Of a stretch of DNA of 64,000 nucleotides, positions 46,358-58,074 are shown in pieces (position 1 is the first letter of the stretch; the number at the start of each line of letters is the position of its first letter). Source of the DNA: Rhinopithecus roxellana (Eukaryota; Chordata; Mammalia; Primates; Cercopithecidae); assembly GCF_007565055.1 (NCBI RefSeq), contig NC_044553.1, positions 126,068,978 through 126,132,977 of the forward strand, in the 5' to 3' direction. The notes beneath the pieces were generated by a model. The model had not been told where the DNA came from, searched no databases, and saw only the letters and a program-made list of their open reading frames with translations. The translations under genes and the position numbers were made by a program.

Positions 46358-46656
46358 GGCTGGGTGTGGTGGCTTATGCCTGGAATCCCAGCACTTTGGG
46401 AAGCCGAGATGGGCGGATCACAAGGTCAGGAGTTTGAGACCAGCCTGACCAATGTGGTGAAGCCCCGTCTCTACTAAAAATATAAAAAAAGTTAGTTGGA
46501 CGTGGTGGCGTGTGCCTGTAATCCCAGTTATTCAGGAGGCTGAGGCAGGAGAATCGCTTCAGCCTGGGAGGCGGAGGTCGTGGTGAACCGAGATGGCGCC
46601 ACTGCACTCCAGCCTGGGAGACAGAGCAAGACAGTGTCTCAAAAAAAAAAAAAAAA
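46358..46656 (+). mobile_element. AluS-type
   Basis: Full-length with A-tail. Confidence 0.93.
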
Positions 46657-47414
46657 GAATACTTTCTTGGGTCTCTATGAACTAAAAGATGTGCTGTGAG
46701 CTTCTCTTGACTTTGAAATTTTTAATCCCTGTTTTAGGCATAACAATAAAATAAGTTTGTCACTCTCTGATAAAGAGGGAGGTGTTTGTGCATAGAGGGC
46801 ACGGGGCAGAGAGTCTCCTTTCCCACCCTCCTCTGGAGAGGACAGCTGTGGAAGCAAGGGAAGCGGGCCAAGGGTAGGCAGGCGACCTGGCTGCGTGGGG
46901 CCGTGCACCTGCGGTTCTGATGGATCGACCTGGAAGGGGCCTCCTGGGGTTGCTTTCTGAGATCCCAGGATAGCACTGTGGTGACATCCTTGCTGCCCAG
47001 TGTGTCTGTGTGCCCTTCGTGGTGTTAAAGGCTCTTGACACACATTTTTATTCTCCAGGATCTTCCTCTGGGAGTGCGGGCAGGCACTGTTGCTTCCATT
47101 AAGACGCAGACATGAGCCCGCTGTTCCAGGGTGGTGGTGCAGGGTGCACGGTGGCCTTGAGTCAGCCCCACACCGCCAGAGCACCCTGCTCTCCTGTGTG
47201 CCTGGGCACCACCTCAGGGATGGCTCCAGGGAACGGGCACCTGGGGGCGTTTGCAAAGCTGATGCTCTTTTGGAGGGAAAGAAGGATTTGATGATGTGAA
47301 TTTGATTTTTTTAATTCAACTATTTGCAACTGAACTTGAACCTTGCTGTTAGAGATGTCTGCCTCCATTTCAGAAACTCTGTTTGTGTCATTTTTATTAC
47401 AACCTAAACCAGTA

Positions 47415-47690
47415 TTTTTTTTTTTTTTTTTGAGACAGTCTGTCCCCTAGGCTGGAGTACAGTGGTGTGATCTTGGCTCACTGAAACCTCTGGTGATTCT
47501 TGCGCCTCAGCCTCCCGAGCAGCTGGGATTACAGGTGTGCACCACCATGCCTGGCCAATTTTTGTATTTTTAGTCGAGACAGGGTTTCACCATGTTGGCC
47601 AGACTGGTCTCGAACTCCTGACTTCAAATGATCTGCCCACCTCAGCCTCCCAAAGTGCTGGAATTAAGGCATAAGCCACTGCGGCTGGCC
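47415..47690 (-). mobile_element. Alu with small deletions
   Basis: Missing part of the left arm ('cctctggtgattcttgcg'). Confidence 0.91.
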
Positions 47691-47701
47691 ATAAACCACT
47701 G

Positions 47702-47877
47702 ATTTTTTTTTTTTTTTTTTTTGAGACAGGGTTTTGCTTTGTCACCCATGCTGGATTGCAGTGGCACAATCACAGCTCACTGAAACCTCTGCCTCCCAGG
47801 CTGGTCGCGAACTCCTGAGCTCAAGCCTCGGCCTCCCAAAGTGCTGGGAATGTGGGCGTGAACCACTGTGCCCAGCC
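47702..47877 (-). mobile_element. Alu with large internal deletion
   Basis: The left arm jumps from 'gcctcccag' to 'gctggtcgcgaactcc', and about 120 bp are missing. Confidence 0.9.
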
Positions 47878-49109
47878 CTAAATCAGTAATTTTCTATTAG
47901 ATTATTTAGACATATACAAGTGACATTGATGTTGACCACCACCCACTCAAAGTATCCACCCAGAAAAAAGGCTGGATACTCAAAACAGATGATGTCTGAG
48001 TTTGAGTCAATGTGCTTGCAGCAGACAGCCTTTGTACTCACAAGCACTCACGCGTGCCATGTGCGCTTGCTTCTGCTGCAGTATGAGGCACAGTGTATGT
48101 CTGTGTGATTATGGAATACACAGGAATCCACTCAAAAAACAGATGAGTGCTTTTTTTTATGAATAGTGAAGTAGGGCTAGTATCTTGCAGGAATAAAATT
48201 AACTTAGATGAGGGACGCATTTATGCAATGTTATCTTTTTGGTTCTTGGTCATGTCACCACTTACAGCATGCCTGCTTCTCAGCAAGACACCCTTTTGAG
48301 CACATTGCTAGTATTCTTTCTCTCTCAAGTAAGGTTGTCCCCAGTTCACAGATGAAGGCTCATAGTGTCATGAAAGTTAGAGAACCCAAGTCGCACGACT
48401 GGTGAGTCCAGAGCTGGCTCTGTGTGGTGTGACCCACCTCCTCTGCTTGTCGAACGAGGCTGGAGTCTCTATCAGGCATGGGCCGCAGAGGCTGTCTTGA
48501 ACCGAGCTGTGTGACTGGACGTCCAGAGTGCTTCCTCTTCTGAGCTTAAGTCTTGTACAGCACCGTGTTTGTGACGGTCCCCTTCCCCAGAGGTGGTGCC
48601 TCCTCCCACTCCCCTGAGGAGTTAAGTCACATCTGCTGTTTGTTACCCGAGCTGTGTTGTCTGTCGGATGTGTCATCTTTGGGGTGAGTTGAGTCTACTG
48701 GGAAACGGGACACTGAGACCATGTGTTCATTGAGTGATGCCTCCTCTACCAGCCGTCATCCTGAGCCAGTCAGGGCGGGTCTGAGAATGAATTCTCTCAC
48801 TTGTAACATGAGGTCATTAGCTTTCACTAATGACTTTCATGTTCTTCTTTTCAAACATTGAACCTGTTATCAACCAAAAATATTACACAGAATCCCAGCA
48901 CATAAAGCCCAGGGTGCTGCTCTGAGGAGAGGATGGAAGGAGAGTGTCTGGGCTGAAGATCTGTAGATGGTTTCTTCAAGGTTGCAAGGGGCTGCAGGGC
49001 TTGGGCCTGGGACAGACACTGGGTGGGGTTTCTGTCCTTCCGTGTTATCTAATCTGGTCACTGTAGGATTTTATAATCAGTTTTGGCTCTTTGTTTTGGG
49101 GGGGTCTCA

Positions 49110-49255
49110 TGACCCTCTACACATCTGATGATCCACTAGAAGGACTCACAGAACTCAGTCTCACAGCTGCAGTTTATTCCAGCAAAGGGGTACAAAGCAG
49201 GATCAGTAACGGAAGCAGACAGATAGGTGGAGGCTGGAGAAAGCGGGAGTGGCTG
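49110..49255 (-). mobile_element. LTR-type fragment, family not assigned
   Basis: 'gatccactagaaggactcac' and 'gcagtttattccagcaaagg' look like the reverse of an endogenous-retrovirus LTR. Confidence 0.45.
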
Positions 49256-50220
49256 TATTAATATAAGATAAAGTCAACTTCAGAGCAAGGAATATTGCCA
49301 GGGAGATTACATCATAATAAGAGTCAAACCACCACCAAGAAAGCATAGCAGTGCTAAATGTTGATGCATCAAACAGCAAGGCTTATATATTTGAAGGAAA
49401 GACTAACAGAAGTAAAAGGAGAAGCGAACAATTCCACAGTTACAGTTGGGGATTTCAACACTCCTTTTAGTAACTGACAGAACAAGTAGACACAAAATCA
49501 GCAACAGTAAAAAAGAACTAAACACCACCATCGACCAACAGGATCTAACTGACATGTGTAGGATACTCTACCCCACAACAGCAGAATATATCCATTTTTC
49601 AGATTCCCATGAAACATTCACCAAGACAGACCATACCCTGGGCCATAAAACTCACCTCAACAACATTTAAAGAACTGAAATCCTATGGAGAGTGTTCTCC
49701 AACCACAATGAATTCAAACCAGAAACCAATAACAAAAAGATAACAAAAAACTCTATATGCTTGGAAATTAGCACACTTAAATAATCCTTGAATCAAAGAG
49801 GAAGTCTCAAGGGAAGTTAAAAAATACATTGAGGCTGGGTGCGGCGGCTCATGCCTGGAATCCCAGCACTTTGGAAGGCCGAGGCGGGCGGATCACAAGG
49901 TCAGGAGATGGAGACCACGGTGAAAGCCCGTCTCTACTAAAAATACAAAAAATTAGCCGGGCGCGGTAGTGGGCGCCTGTAGTCCCAGCTACTCAGGAGG
50001 CTGAGGCAGGAGAATGGCGTGAACCCGAGAGGCGGAGCTTGCAGTGAGCCGAGATCCGGCCACTGCACTCCAGCCTGGTGGACACAGCGAGACTCCGTCT
50101 CAAAAAAAAAAAAAAAAAAAAAAAAAAAAACATTGAGTGAAATGCAAATATATCAAGATTTGTGGTATACAGCTAAAGAAGTGCTGAGAGGGAGGTTTAC
50201 AGCACTGAATACTCATAGTA
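49256..50220 (+). pseudogene. L1 ORF2 remnant (endonuclease region)
   Basis: A decayed LINE-1 ORF2 fragment. The short frame at 49446-49670 contains the phrases ELNTTIDQQDLTDMCRILYP and TKTDHTLGHKT, typical of the end of the endonuclease domain. Stops follow, and a young Alu (49833-50130) splits it. No activity is possible. Confidence 0.8.
49833..50130 (+). mobile_element. AluY, Old World monkey type
   Basis: 'gatccggccactgc' present; ACATTGAG duplicated on both flanks. Confidence 0.95.
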
Positions 50221-50288
50221 GGGGTCTCCTGCTATCTGCACCTGTGTCCTCAGACAATCTGAGGAGTGTCCTTCTGCAGGAACCACCT

Positions 50289-50658
50289 TGATATGTTTGG
50301 GCTCTATGTCCCCACCCAAATATCATCCCAAATTGTAATCCCCATAACCCCCATGTGTCAAGGGAGGGACCTGGTGGGAGGTGATTGGGTCGTGGCAGTG
50401 GTTCCCTCATGATGTGACAGTGAGGGAGTTCTCATGAGATCTGATGGTTTTATAAGGGGCTCTTCCCCCTTCGCTCTCTCTTCTCATTCCTGCCACCTTG
50501 TGAAGAAGGTGCCTGCTTCCCCTTCACCTTCCGCCATGATTGAAGTTTTTTGAGGCCTCCCCAGCCATGTGGAACTATGAGTTAATTAAACCTCTTTCCT
50601 TTATAAATTACCCAGTCTCAGGTATTTCTTCATAGCAGGGTGAAAATGGACTCATACA
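50289..50658 (+). repeat. 5' LTR of MaLR provirus
   Basis: Begins TGATATGTTTGGGC and includes 'gggacctggtgggaggtgat' and 'tggttttataaggggct', where TTTATAAG may be the old TATA box. Confidence 0.85.
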
Positions 50659-50820
50659 GTACACTGGTACTGGCAGAGCGGAGCACGGCTATACAGATAC
50701 CCGAAAATGTGGAATTCACTTTGGAACTGGGTAACAGGCAGAGTTTGGAACAGTTTGGAGGGCTCCGAAGGCAGGAAGATGTGGGAAAGTATGGAACTTT
50801 CTAGAGACTTGTTGAATGTT

Positions 50821-51116
50821 TGTTTGTTTGTTTTTTGAGACAGAGTCTCACCCTGCTGCCAGGACTGGAGTGCAGTGGTGCAATCTTGGCTCACTGTGAC
50901 CTCTGCCTCCCGAGTTCAAATAATTCTCCTGCCTCAGCCTCCCGAGTAGTGGGATTACAGGCACCCACCACCATTCCCAGCTAATTTTTTTGGATTTTTA
51001 GTAGAGATGGGGTTTCACCATGTTGGCCAGGCTGGTCTCAAACTCCTGACATCATGATCCACCCACCTCAGCCTCCCAAAGTGCTGGGATTACAGGGGTG
51101 AACCACCACACCCAGT
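50821..51116 (-). mobile_element. Alu in the MaLR internal region
   Basis: Full-length; (T/C)TGTTGAA(T/C)G on both flanks. Confidence 0.93.
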
Positions 51117-51258
51117 CTGTTGAACGGTTTTGACCAAAATGCTAATGGTGCTATGGACAATAAAATCCAGGCTAAGGTGGTCTCGGAGTTGAGGAACTTG
51201 TTGGGAACTGGAGCGAAGGTCACTTTTACTGTACTTTAGCAAAGAAACTCGCCGCATT

Positions 51259-51801
51259 TTGCCCCGCCCTGGAGATCTGTGGTACATTGAACTTGAGAAA
51301 GATCTGAAATTGGAGTTTATGTTTAAAAGGGAAGCACAGTATAAAAGTTTGGAAAATTTGCAGCCTGATGATGTGATAGAAAAGAAACCCCCATTTTCTG
51401 GGGAGGAATTCAAGCTGGCTGCAGAAATTTTGAATGTCAATCACCAAGACAATGGGGAAAATGTTTTCAGGACATGTACGAGGCAGCCCCTTCTATCACA
51501 AACCCAGAGGCCTAGGAGGGAAAAATGGTTTCCTGGGTTGGGCCCAGGGCTCGCCCTGCCCCCGCCACCCTTCCCCACTTTGCGCAGCTTCAGGACTTGG
51601 CGCCCTGCATCTCAGTCGCCAAAAGGGGTCAACGTACGGCTCAGGCTGTTGCCTCAGAGGGTGCAAGCCCCAAGCCTTAGTGGCTTCCATGTGGTGTTGG
51701 ACCACCTAAATTTCAAAGGGTATGTGGAAATGCCCGAATATCCAGGCAGAAGTTTGCTGCGGGGGTGGAGCCATCATGGAGAACCTCTGCTAGGGCAGTG
51801 A
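51259..51801 (+). pseudogene. open frame in MaLR internal region
   Basis: A 180-codon frame inside the provirus. It is rich in Pro and Arg towards the end and shows no gag, pol or env motif I recognise. I regard it as a chance or relic frame of a non-autonomous element, not a host gene. Confidence 0.6.
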
Positions 51802-52087
51802 AGAAGGGAAATAGGGGGTTGGAGCCCCACACGCAGAGTCCCCACTGGAACACTGCCTAGTGGAGCTGTAAAAAGAGGGCCATCCTCCAGTCAGCTTGCA
51901 CTGTGTACCTGGAAAAGCCACAGATACTCAATGCCAGCCTGTGAAAACAGCCGGGGGGGGACTGTACCCTGCAAAGCCACAGGGTGGAGCTGCCCAAGAC
52001 CGTGGGAGCCCACCTCTTGCATCAGTGTGACCTGGATGTGAGACACAGAATCAATGGAGGTTATTTCAAAGCTTTAAGATTTAATGA

Positions 52088-52384
52088 GGCCGGGCGCGGT
52101 GGCTCAAGCCTGTCATCCCAGCACTTTGGGAGGCCGAGACGGGCGGATCACGAGGTCAGGAGATCGAGACCATCCTGGCTAACACGGTGAAACCCCGTCT
52201 CTACTAAAAAATACAAAAAAACTAGCCGGGCGTGGTGGCGGCGCCTGTAGTCCCAGCTACTCGGGAGGCTGAGGCAGGAGAATGGCGGGAACCCGGGAGG
52301 CGGAGCTTGCAGTGAGCTGAGATCCGGCCACTGCACTCCAGCCTAAGCGACAGAGCAAGACTCCATCTCAGGAAAAAAAAAAAA
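52088..52384 (+). mobile_element. AluY, Old World monkey type
   Basis: Inserted in the MaLR; AAGATTTAATGA on both flanks. Confidence 0.95.
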
Positions 52385-52672
52385 AGATTTAATGACTGCC
52401 CCACTGGACTTGGGACTTGCATGGGGCCTATAGCCCCTTTGTTTTGACCAATTTCTCCAATGCCTATACCCCTATTGTATCTAGGAAGTAACTACCTTTT
52501 TTTTTTATTATACAGGCGGAAGGGACTTGACTTGTCTCAGATGAGACTTTGGACTTGGATTTTTGAGTTAATGCTGGAATGAGTTAAGACTTTGGGAGAC
52601 TGTGGGGAAGGCATGATTGTATTTTGAAATGTGAGGACCCGTGAGATTTGGGAGGGGCCAGAGGCAGAATGA

Positions 52673-53044
52673 TAAGGTTTGGCTGTGTCCCCACCCAAAT
52701 CTCATCTCCAGTTGTCATCCCCACTATCCTCACATGTCAAGGGCGGGACCTGGTGGGAGCTGATTGGCTCATGGGGGCAGTTTTCCGCCTGCTGTTCTTG
52801 TGATAGTGAGTGAGTTCTCACCAGATCTGATGGTTTTATAAGGGGCTTCACCTTTTGTTTTCTCTTCTATCTCCTGCCTTCTTGTGAAGAAGGTGCTTGC
52901 TTCCCCTTTACCTTGTGCATAACTAAGTTTCCTGAGGCCTCCCCAGCCATGTGGAACTGTGAGTCAGTTAAACCTGCTTTTTTAAAAAATAAATTATGCA
53001 GTCTTGGGTATTTCTCTATAGCATTGTGAAAATGGACTAATACA
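52673..53044 (+). repeat. 3' LTR of MaLR provirus
   Basis: Begins TGATAAGGTTTGGC and is clearly related to the 5' LTR, with many substitutions consistent with great age. Confidence 0.85.
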
Positions 53045-53440
53045 CACCCTAACTACCTTCCTCCCCCTCCTACCCCACAGGGGTCTCTCCCAGCTCCAGG
53101 GGTGCCCTGTGCATCCTGAGAAGGCAGCTCCCCCGGCCCCTTCAGGGTCCGACCTTGGGCGTCCTGCTGGGAGACTGGGAGGCAGGGGGACTCCAAATTG
53201 GCAATTCAACAAATGTTGCAACACATGGTTTTGTTTTCTTTTTCTATTTTAGCAGGTTCTTTTTGGTGGCAGGCTGAGTGGGTTTTATAATTGTACCAGT
53301 TAAGGGCAGTAGATTTTACAAGTCAGCACACTCGGACCCCTTCACCTGAGCCTGTGTGTGTTGAATGATCTTCTCATGCAATTCTTCATCTGCACATGTG
53401 TGCAGAGGCCATGCTGAGAGCTCTGTGCCCTGTTTTCCAG

Positions 53441-53584
53441 GCTTTGAACTTGGCCTACTCCAGCATTTACGGCAGCTACCGGAACTTCGTGGGACCTCCA
53501 CACTTTCAAGTCATCTGCCGGCTCCTCGGCTACCAGGGTATCGCCGTGGTCATGGAGGAGCTGCTGAAGGTCGTCAAGAGCCTG
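53441..53584 (+). CDS. CYFIP1: CYFIP1 exon 15 of window (residues 893-940)
   Basis: 144 nt, phase 0 at both ends, acceptor TTTTCCAG and donor CTG|GTGAGT. It encodes ALNLAYSSIYGSYRNFVGPP, then HFQVICRLLGYQGIAVVMEE to VVKSL. Mostly invariant between paralogues, with CYFIP1-type SSIYGSY and HFQV. Its length keeps the frame if skipped. Confidence 0.96.
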
Positions 53585-54552
53585 GTGAGTGTTCCCTGGA
53601 CACGCTTCCTTCTCACAGCCTGAATTCCCTGGGGCACCCAAGCCAGAGGGTCTTCTCTGCCTGGACTGTGATCCTCCAACAGCTGGATTCATTCAATTAC
53701 TTGAATGAATGAATTGAATGAATCACTGAATTACTATTCAATTCAAACACTTCTGACCATATATAATTTGATACCTCCCTCATCTTTTCAAACTTAAAAG
53801 AATGGGTCCAGGTTATTTTAACGGATACATCGAGTTTTTATTTGTATGTATAGAGATGGGGTCTTGCTATGTTGCCCAGGCTGGCCTTGAACTCCTGGGC
53901 TCCAGAGATCTGCCCATCTTGGCCTCCCAAAGTGCTGGAATTACAGGTGTGAGCCACCTTGGTCAGCCTGGATTTAGTTTTCTATACATAACTTACTTTT
54001 TATACTTTTTCATCCTTTTTATTATTTTAACAATCTTCTGTGACTGAGACCACGTAAGAGTTTGGTCACTTGGCGCAGCCATTACCCCGTGACCCAAACA
54101 GGTCCTTCCAGGACCCGCCGGGGACTCCGCCAAAACATGTGGCAGCTTGGAGGGTGTCAGGATTGCGGACCTCACCACAGCTGAGCCTGGGGCCGCACGC
54201 AGGAGCACAGATGGCGTCCTGGGGGACCCTGGAGCTGGCAGTGCTCACCATGCTGGGGTGCATCCCTGTAGGAGGCCCCTGGCAACAAAGCTCTGCTCTC
54301 ACTGCAGCACCGCGGGACCACTTTCCTCTTGAAAGGGGAGTCCGGTTTCGGAACATGAATCCAGCCACGGGAAGCCACCTGGGGACGGCTGCTCTCTCTC
54401 CACGGGTGGGCTTCTTTCCCCTGCCAGGTGATCCTGCAGCCTCCTCGTTACCAAGCTCTTTGCTAACAGACTTGTTTCAGGGCGTGTGCTGGCCACAGGC
54501 ATTAGCAGAGTGGAGTGGAGTGACTGACGCAGCCTGTCTTGTCCCCCCGCAG
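53585..54552 (+). other. CYFIP1: intron 15-16
   Basis: It holds a short GAAT-rich repeat (about 53690-53750) and an Alu monomer (53835-53969). From about 54060 it is unique and GC-rich. The stretch 54070-54552 has no stop in the frame of exon 16. Confidence 0.75.
53835..53969 (-). mobile_element. Alu monomer fragment
   Basis: Single monomer with 'gagatggggtcttgctatgtt'. Confidence 0.82.
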
Positions 54553-54643
54553 CTGCAAGGCACAATCCTGCAGTACGTGAAGACACTGATGGAGGTGATG
54601 CCCAAAATCTGCCGCCTGCCACGGCACGAGTACGGCTCTCCCG
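54553..54643 (+). CDS. CYFIP1: CYFIP1 exon 16 of window (residues 941-971)
   Basis: 91 nt, acceptor CCCCGCAG, donor CG|GTGAGT. It encodes LQGTILQYVKTLMEVMPKIC, then RLPRHEYGSP. Tyr967 in HEYGSPG is one of the key residues of the high-affinity Rac1 D site and is intact. Gly971, the other key D-site residue, is split by this junction (G|GC). Confidence 0.96.
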
Positions 54644-56470
54644 GTGAGTGTGGGCACCTCTGGGCGTGTGCAGCTCACAGCGCTGTCTGTGGAGAGGTCA
54701 GAAAGGAATTCAAGTCAGAAATTCTGGGGAAGGATTAGATTTGCCATGTGGGAGGATGCAGTAGACAGACAAATGCACCTTACAACCAGGAAGAGGTGTG
54801 TTGGGTCACTGTCTGCAGGCGAGGAAGCTGAGGGGCCTGGGAGGTCAGCCTGCAAGACTTGAGACGACAGAGCCCTGAACACCACGCTCTTCCGTGCCCC
54901 TACGAAAGAACCGCCGGCCCGATGAGGCGAGAGAGCCGACTGCTGGGTCCTGCTGCCCTGCTGGGCTTGTAGGGGCTTGAGGCTCAGAGACAGGCCCACC
55001 AAGGTGGTGCAAGGCCTGCCCCTGCCCCCATCCATCTGCAGGTCCAGCTGCGGGGCCCTCAGGCAGGTGTGCTCTTAGGGACGGGCCACATGACTTGCTG
55101 TGAGCTGGTTTGGGGCTATGCAGTTAAATAGCTTTAGTGATCTCAAAAAGCATTGTCTTATGATAAAACAGGGACCTTTGTTTGTCACGTAACAAAACTG
55201 CTTTTAGTCTCTTACCTGGCAGAGTTTTCTTGAAAGCTGGACAGCTGAACACTAGCCTTGTGTCGTAAAGTGACTGGAGCCTGCACATGGGTGACCGACA
55301 AGGCACTGTCCTGATGGGCAGTCAGCCAGCGTGGCTGAGCTCTTGAACACGTGCCCAGGACTTTTTGCTTTTTGGCACCTCCCCAGGGCTGTTGCTGGTG
55401 TTTGAGGAGACCATAAGGTCCCCTTCAGCCACCATGGGGAAGTAGCCGTCGGCACGGCCCTGGCTCAAGAGAATCTGATTTCAGTTTATTGTCAGAAAGT
55501 AGATGAGGAACGCTGGGGTGATGAAACCAATGCTTATGTCGTGACTAGAGATGGAAATTTCAGATGTTGAGGAGGGAGCCGTTTCCCAGGGTGGCACAGG
55601 GAAACCTTGTCAGAGATGACACAGGTGCAGGAGTGTCCCTGCCCCCACCAAGTGGGGCTGAGTCCCCACAGCGGTGCCGAGAGCTGGGAGGAGCGGGGGC
55701 AGGGGCTGCGGCTGTAAGGCAGGAGGGGCCGTGTCCGGCTGCTGGTCCTTGGGGAAGGGGCAGTCGGGCAAGACATGCTGGGACAAGGGTTCATGGTCTG
55801 CTGAGCCTCCTGTTTGGCTCTTCCCAGGGTAGTTTTGGCCCCTCCTGATGCCACATTCATCGTGCAGTCAGCTGCCGGTTTCTGTCTGGGCTGGAGTCGA
55901 AGCTATCGATTGGCTGGAGGAACGTTGGCCTTCTGTCCTATATTTGCACCTTGCGTCTTTTTGTGCCTTATTCTGTGGTCTGGGATGCTGCTGAGATGCC
56001 TGCCTTGCTCCCGAGCTGGCATGGTGCTCGGCCTCCCGTTGGGTGTGCTGTTAGTTAGCTGCAGGCTTCCTAGATGCCCTTTCTCAGATGAGGTACGGCC
56101 CCTTCCATGCCTCTGAAGAGAGATTGCATTTTGTCAAATACCTTGTCCGCCCCCACTGGGGATGATGGTGCAGCCTTTATTCTTGTCATGTGGTGACGTT
56201 CCTATCATCATAGCCTTCCCTAAAGATACGGGGTTGAGTGGGAAAGAGGCCTCACAGCCGAGGCCCAGGGCCACGTGGTGTGTGGAGAACGTGCCCAGGT
56301 GGTGAACAAACCACCACTGCAGGGAAGATGCTGGGGATGGGACGTTGTGGCCATCCTCATAGCCAGGCTTGGTGGCGGTGTCAGAATGGCAGGTACTCCC
56401 GGCTGTGGCTCCCGGCTGCTAGGGCCCGGCCCCTCCAGTCCCCCAACCCCACCTCACTCCTGCACCGTAG
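54644..56470 (+). other. CYFIP1: intron 16-17
   Basis: Unique, moderately GC-rich sequence with no repeat that I recognise and no convincing exon. It ends CTGCACCGTAG. Confidence 0.7.
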
Positions 56471-56601
56471 GCATCCTGGAGTTCTTCCATCACCAGCTGA
56501 AGGACATCGTGGAGTACGCAGAGCTGAAGACGGTGTGCTTCCAGAACCTGCGGGAGGTGGGGAACGCCGTCCTCTTCTGCCTGCTTATCGAGCAGAGCCT
56601 G
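56471..56601 (+). CDS. CYFIP1: CYFIP1 exon 17 of window (residues 971-1014)
   Basis: 131 nt, acceptor CACCGTAG, donor CTG|GTGAGT. It encodes (G)ILEFFHHQLKDIVEYAELKT, then VCFQNLREVGNAVLFCLLIE. TVCFQNL is CYFIP1-type (CYFIP2 TDVFQSL). Gly971 completes the D-site signature. The acceptor is preceded by a C-rich tract. Confidence 0.96.
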
Positions 56602-56763
56602 GTGAGTGCCCGGCCCGGCCTACCCCACCGCCCACGGGGAGGGCTTTCTTTTGTGGGTTCTTTAGTGGGTGTGTGGCAGCAGCAGTGCGGGAAACATTTT
56701 TTCTCGTGACTATTGTTGAGACTTTAGTTTGAATTTGTTCCCTTCAATTGAAAAACAAAAATG

Positions 56764-57077
56764 GGCTGGGCGCGGTGGCTCAAGCCTGTAATCCCAGCAC
56801 TTTGGGAGGCCGAGACGTGCGGATCACAAGGTCAGGAGATCGAGACCATCCTGGCTAACATGGTGAAACCCCGTCTCTACTAAAAAATACAAAAAACTAG
56901 CCGGGCGAGGTGGTGGCACCTGTAGTCCCAGCTACTCGGGAGGCTGAGGCAGGAGAATGGCGGGAACCCGGGAGGCGGAGCTTGCAGTGAGCTGAGATCC
57001 GGCCACTGCACTCCAGTCTGGGCGACAGAGCGAGACTCCGTCTCAAAAAAAAAAAAAAAAAAGAAAAAAGAAAAAAA
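56764..57077 (+). mobile_element. AluY, Old World monkey type
   Basis: 'gctcaagcctg' and 'gagatccggccactgc' present; long A-rich tail. Confidence 0.95.
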
Positions 57078-58074
57078 TGTACTGTAGTTCATTGTCTCAA
57101 GAATGTTTTTCTGTGTTAACATCATAAAACTTTTATTATGCAATGTTTTCAACACCTAAATGAACGTATTTGGTGAGCCTGTAAGGTATAAAGAGCATTG
57201 CTGCCCAGGAGGATCTCTGCGTGCCTGGGCTGCTGAGCAGTTGAAGTGTGGCTCAGTGTGACTGAGGAACTGAGTGCTAAATGTTACTGAATTATAACTG
57301 ATTTAAATCTAAATGGCTACACGTGCCCCATGGTGGAGAGCACGAGAGGCCACCCCCTCTTAGGACGTGGCACAGTGGATGCTCATGTTTCCGACGGGCC
57401 GCCTTTTTGTGTGCCGTCTGGCTGTCCCTCTGTCCTGTGCATCACAGCAGCTCAGTTTATAACCTCCTGGACTGGGAAAGCCAGTGGGAAATGGAATCTC
57501 ACGTGGCCCTCTCCTGCCTTCCCTCGTGACTGACGAGGTGGGCAGCTCCGTTCGCTGCTTCTTGTTTCTTTTCCTGTTAAATGCCCCGTTGGGTTCTTTT
57601 GCCTACTTTTCTACAGCTTGTTCCATGCAGATCCTTTACGTGCTGCACATATTGTAAATCTCCCATGTGTGCTTACCTTTTCACTCTGACAGTGGTGATT
57701 TTTGATAAATGCTCTTAATTTGGATGTAGCCCTTTTTTTTTTAATGATTAGCACTTTCTGTATCCTTTTTTTTTTTTTTTTTAAAGATGTTTTCCCTGTC
57801 TTGGGGTCATGAAGACATTCCTTCACATTCTCATCTAGAGATTTTAAGCTTTGCCTTCTGCATGGAAGTTTGCGATCCTTCTGGAGTTGGTCTTTGTGTA
57901 TAATGTGAGAGGCAGAGGAAGCTTCTTTCTCTCTCTGTGGAGACCCGGCTGTCCCTCCTCTAGTGGCTGAAGGGCTCCTCCTCCCATTGCTGACTAGTGG
58001 TGTCCCCTGCCGTCTGCCAGCTTTTCATGGGGACACCGGCCTGTCTCCTGGCTTTCTGCTGCATCCTGCCGGTG

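Larger units (their letters stand above)
50289..53044 (+). mobile_element. MaLR provirus (MST/THE1-like), two LTRs and internal region
   Basis: An old non-autonomous retrovirus-like element. The LTRs (about 50289-50658 and 52673-53044) start TGATA(T/A)G, carry 'tggttttataaggggct' and end ...ATACA. The flanks CACCT/CACCC look like a 5-bp target duplication with one change. The internal region resembles MST/THE1 sequence and contains two later Alus. The 180-codon open frame at 51259 lies in it. It encodes no pol or env that I can see. Confidence 0.85.
43159..53440 (+). other. CYFIP1: intron 14-15 (10.3 kb)
   Basis: Seven Alus up to 47877; unique sequence at about 43159-43739, 44062-44941, 45242-45881, 46657-47414 and 47878-49110; then an LTR fragment, an L1 ORF2 remnant, and a MaLR provirus ending at 53044. 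53050-53440 looks unique. Confidence 0.75.

Noticed and set aside
46675..47256. 193-codon minus-strand frame as a gene
   Set aside because: Intronic unique sequence with no homology, repeated motif or splice support; other frames overlap it.
51259..51801. 180-codon frame as a host gene
   Set aside because: It lies wholly in the internal region of a MaLR provirus and shows no known domain.
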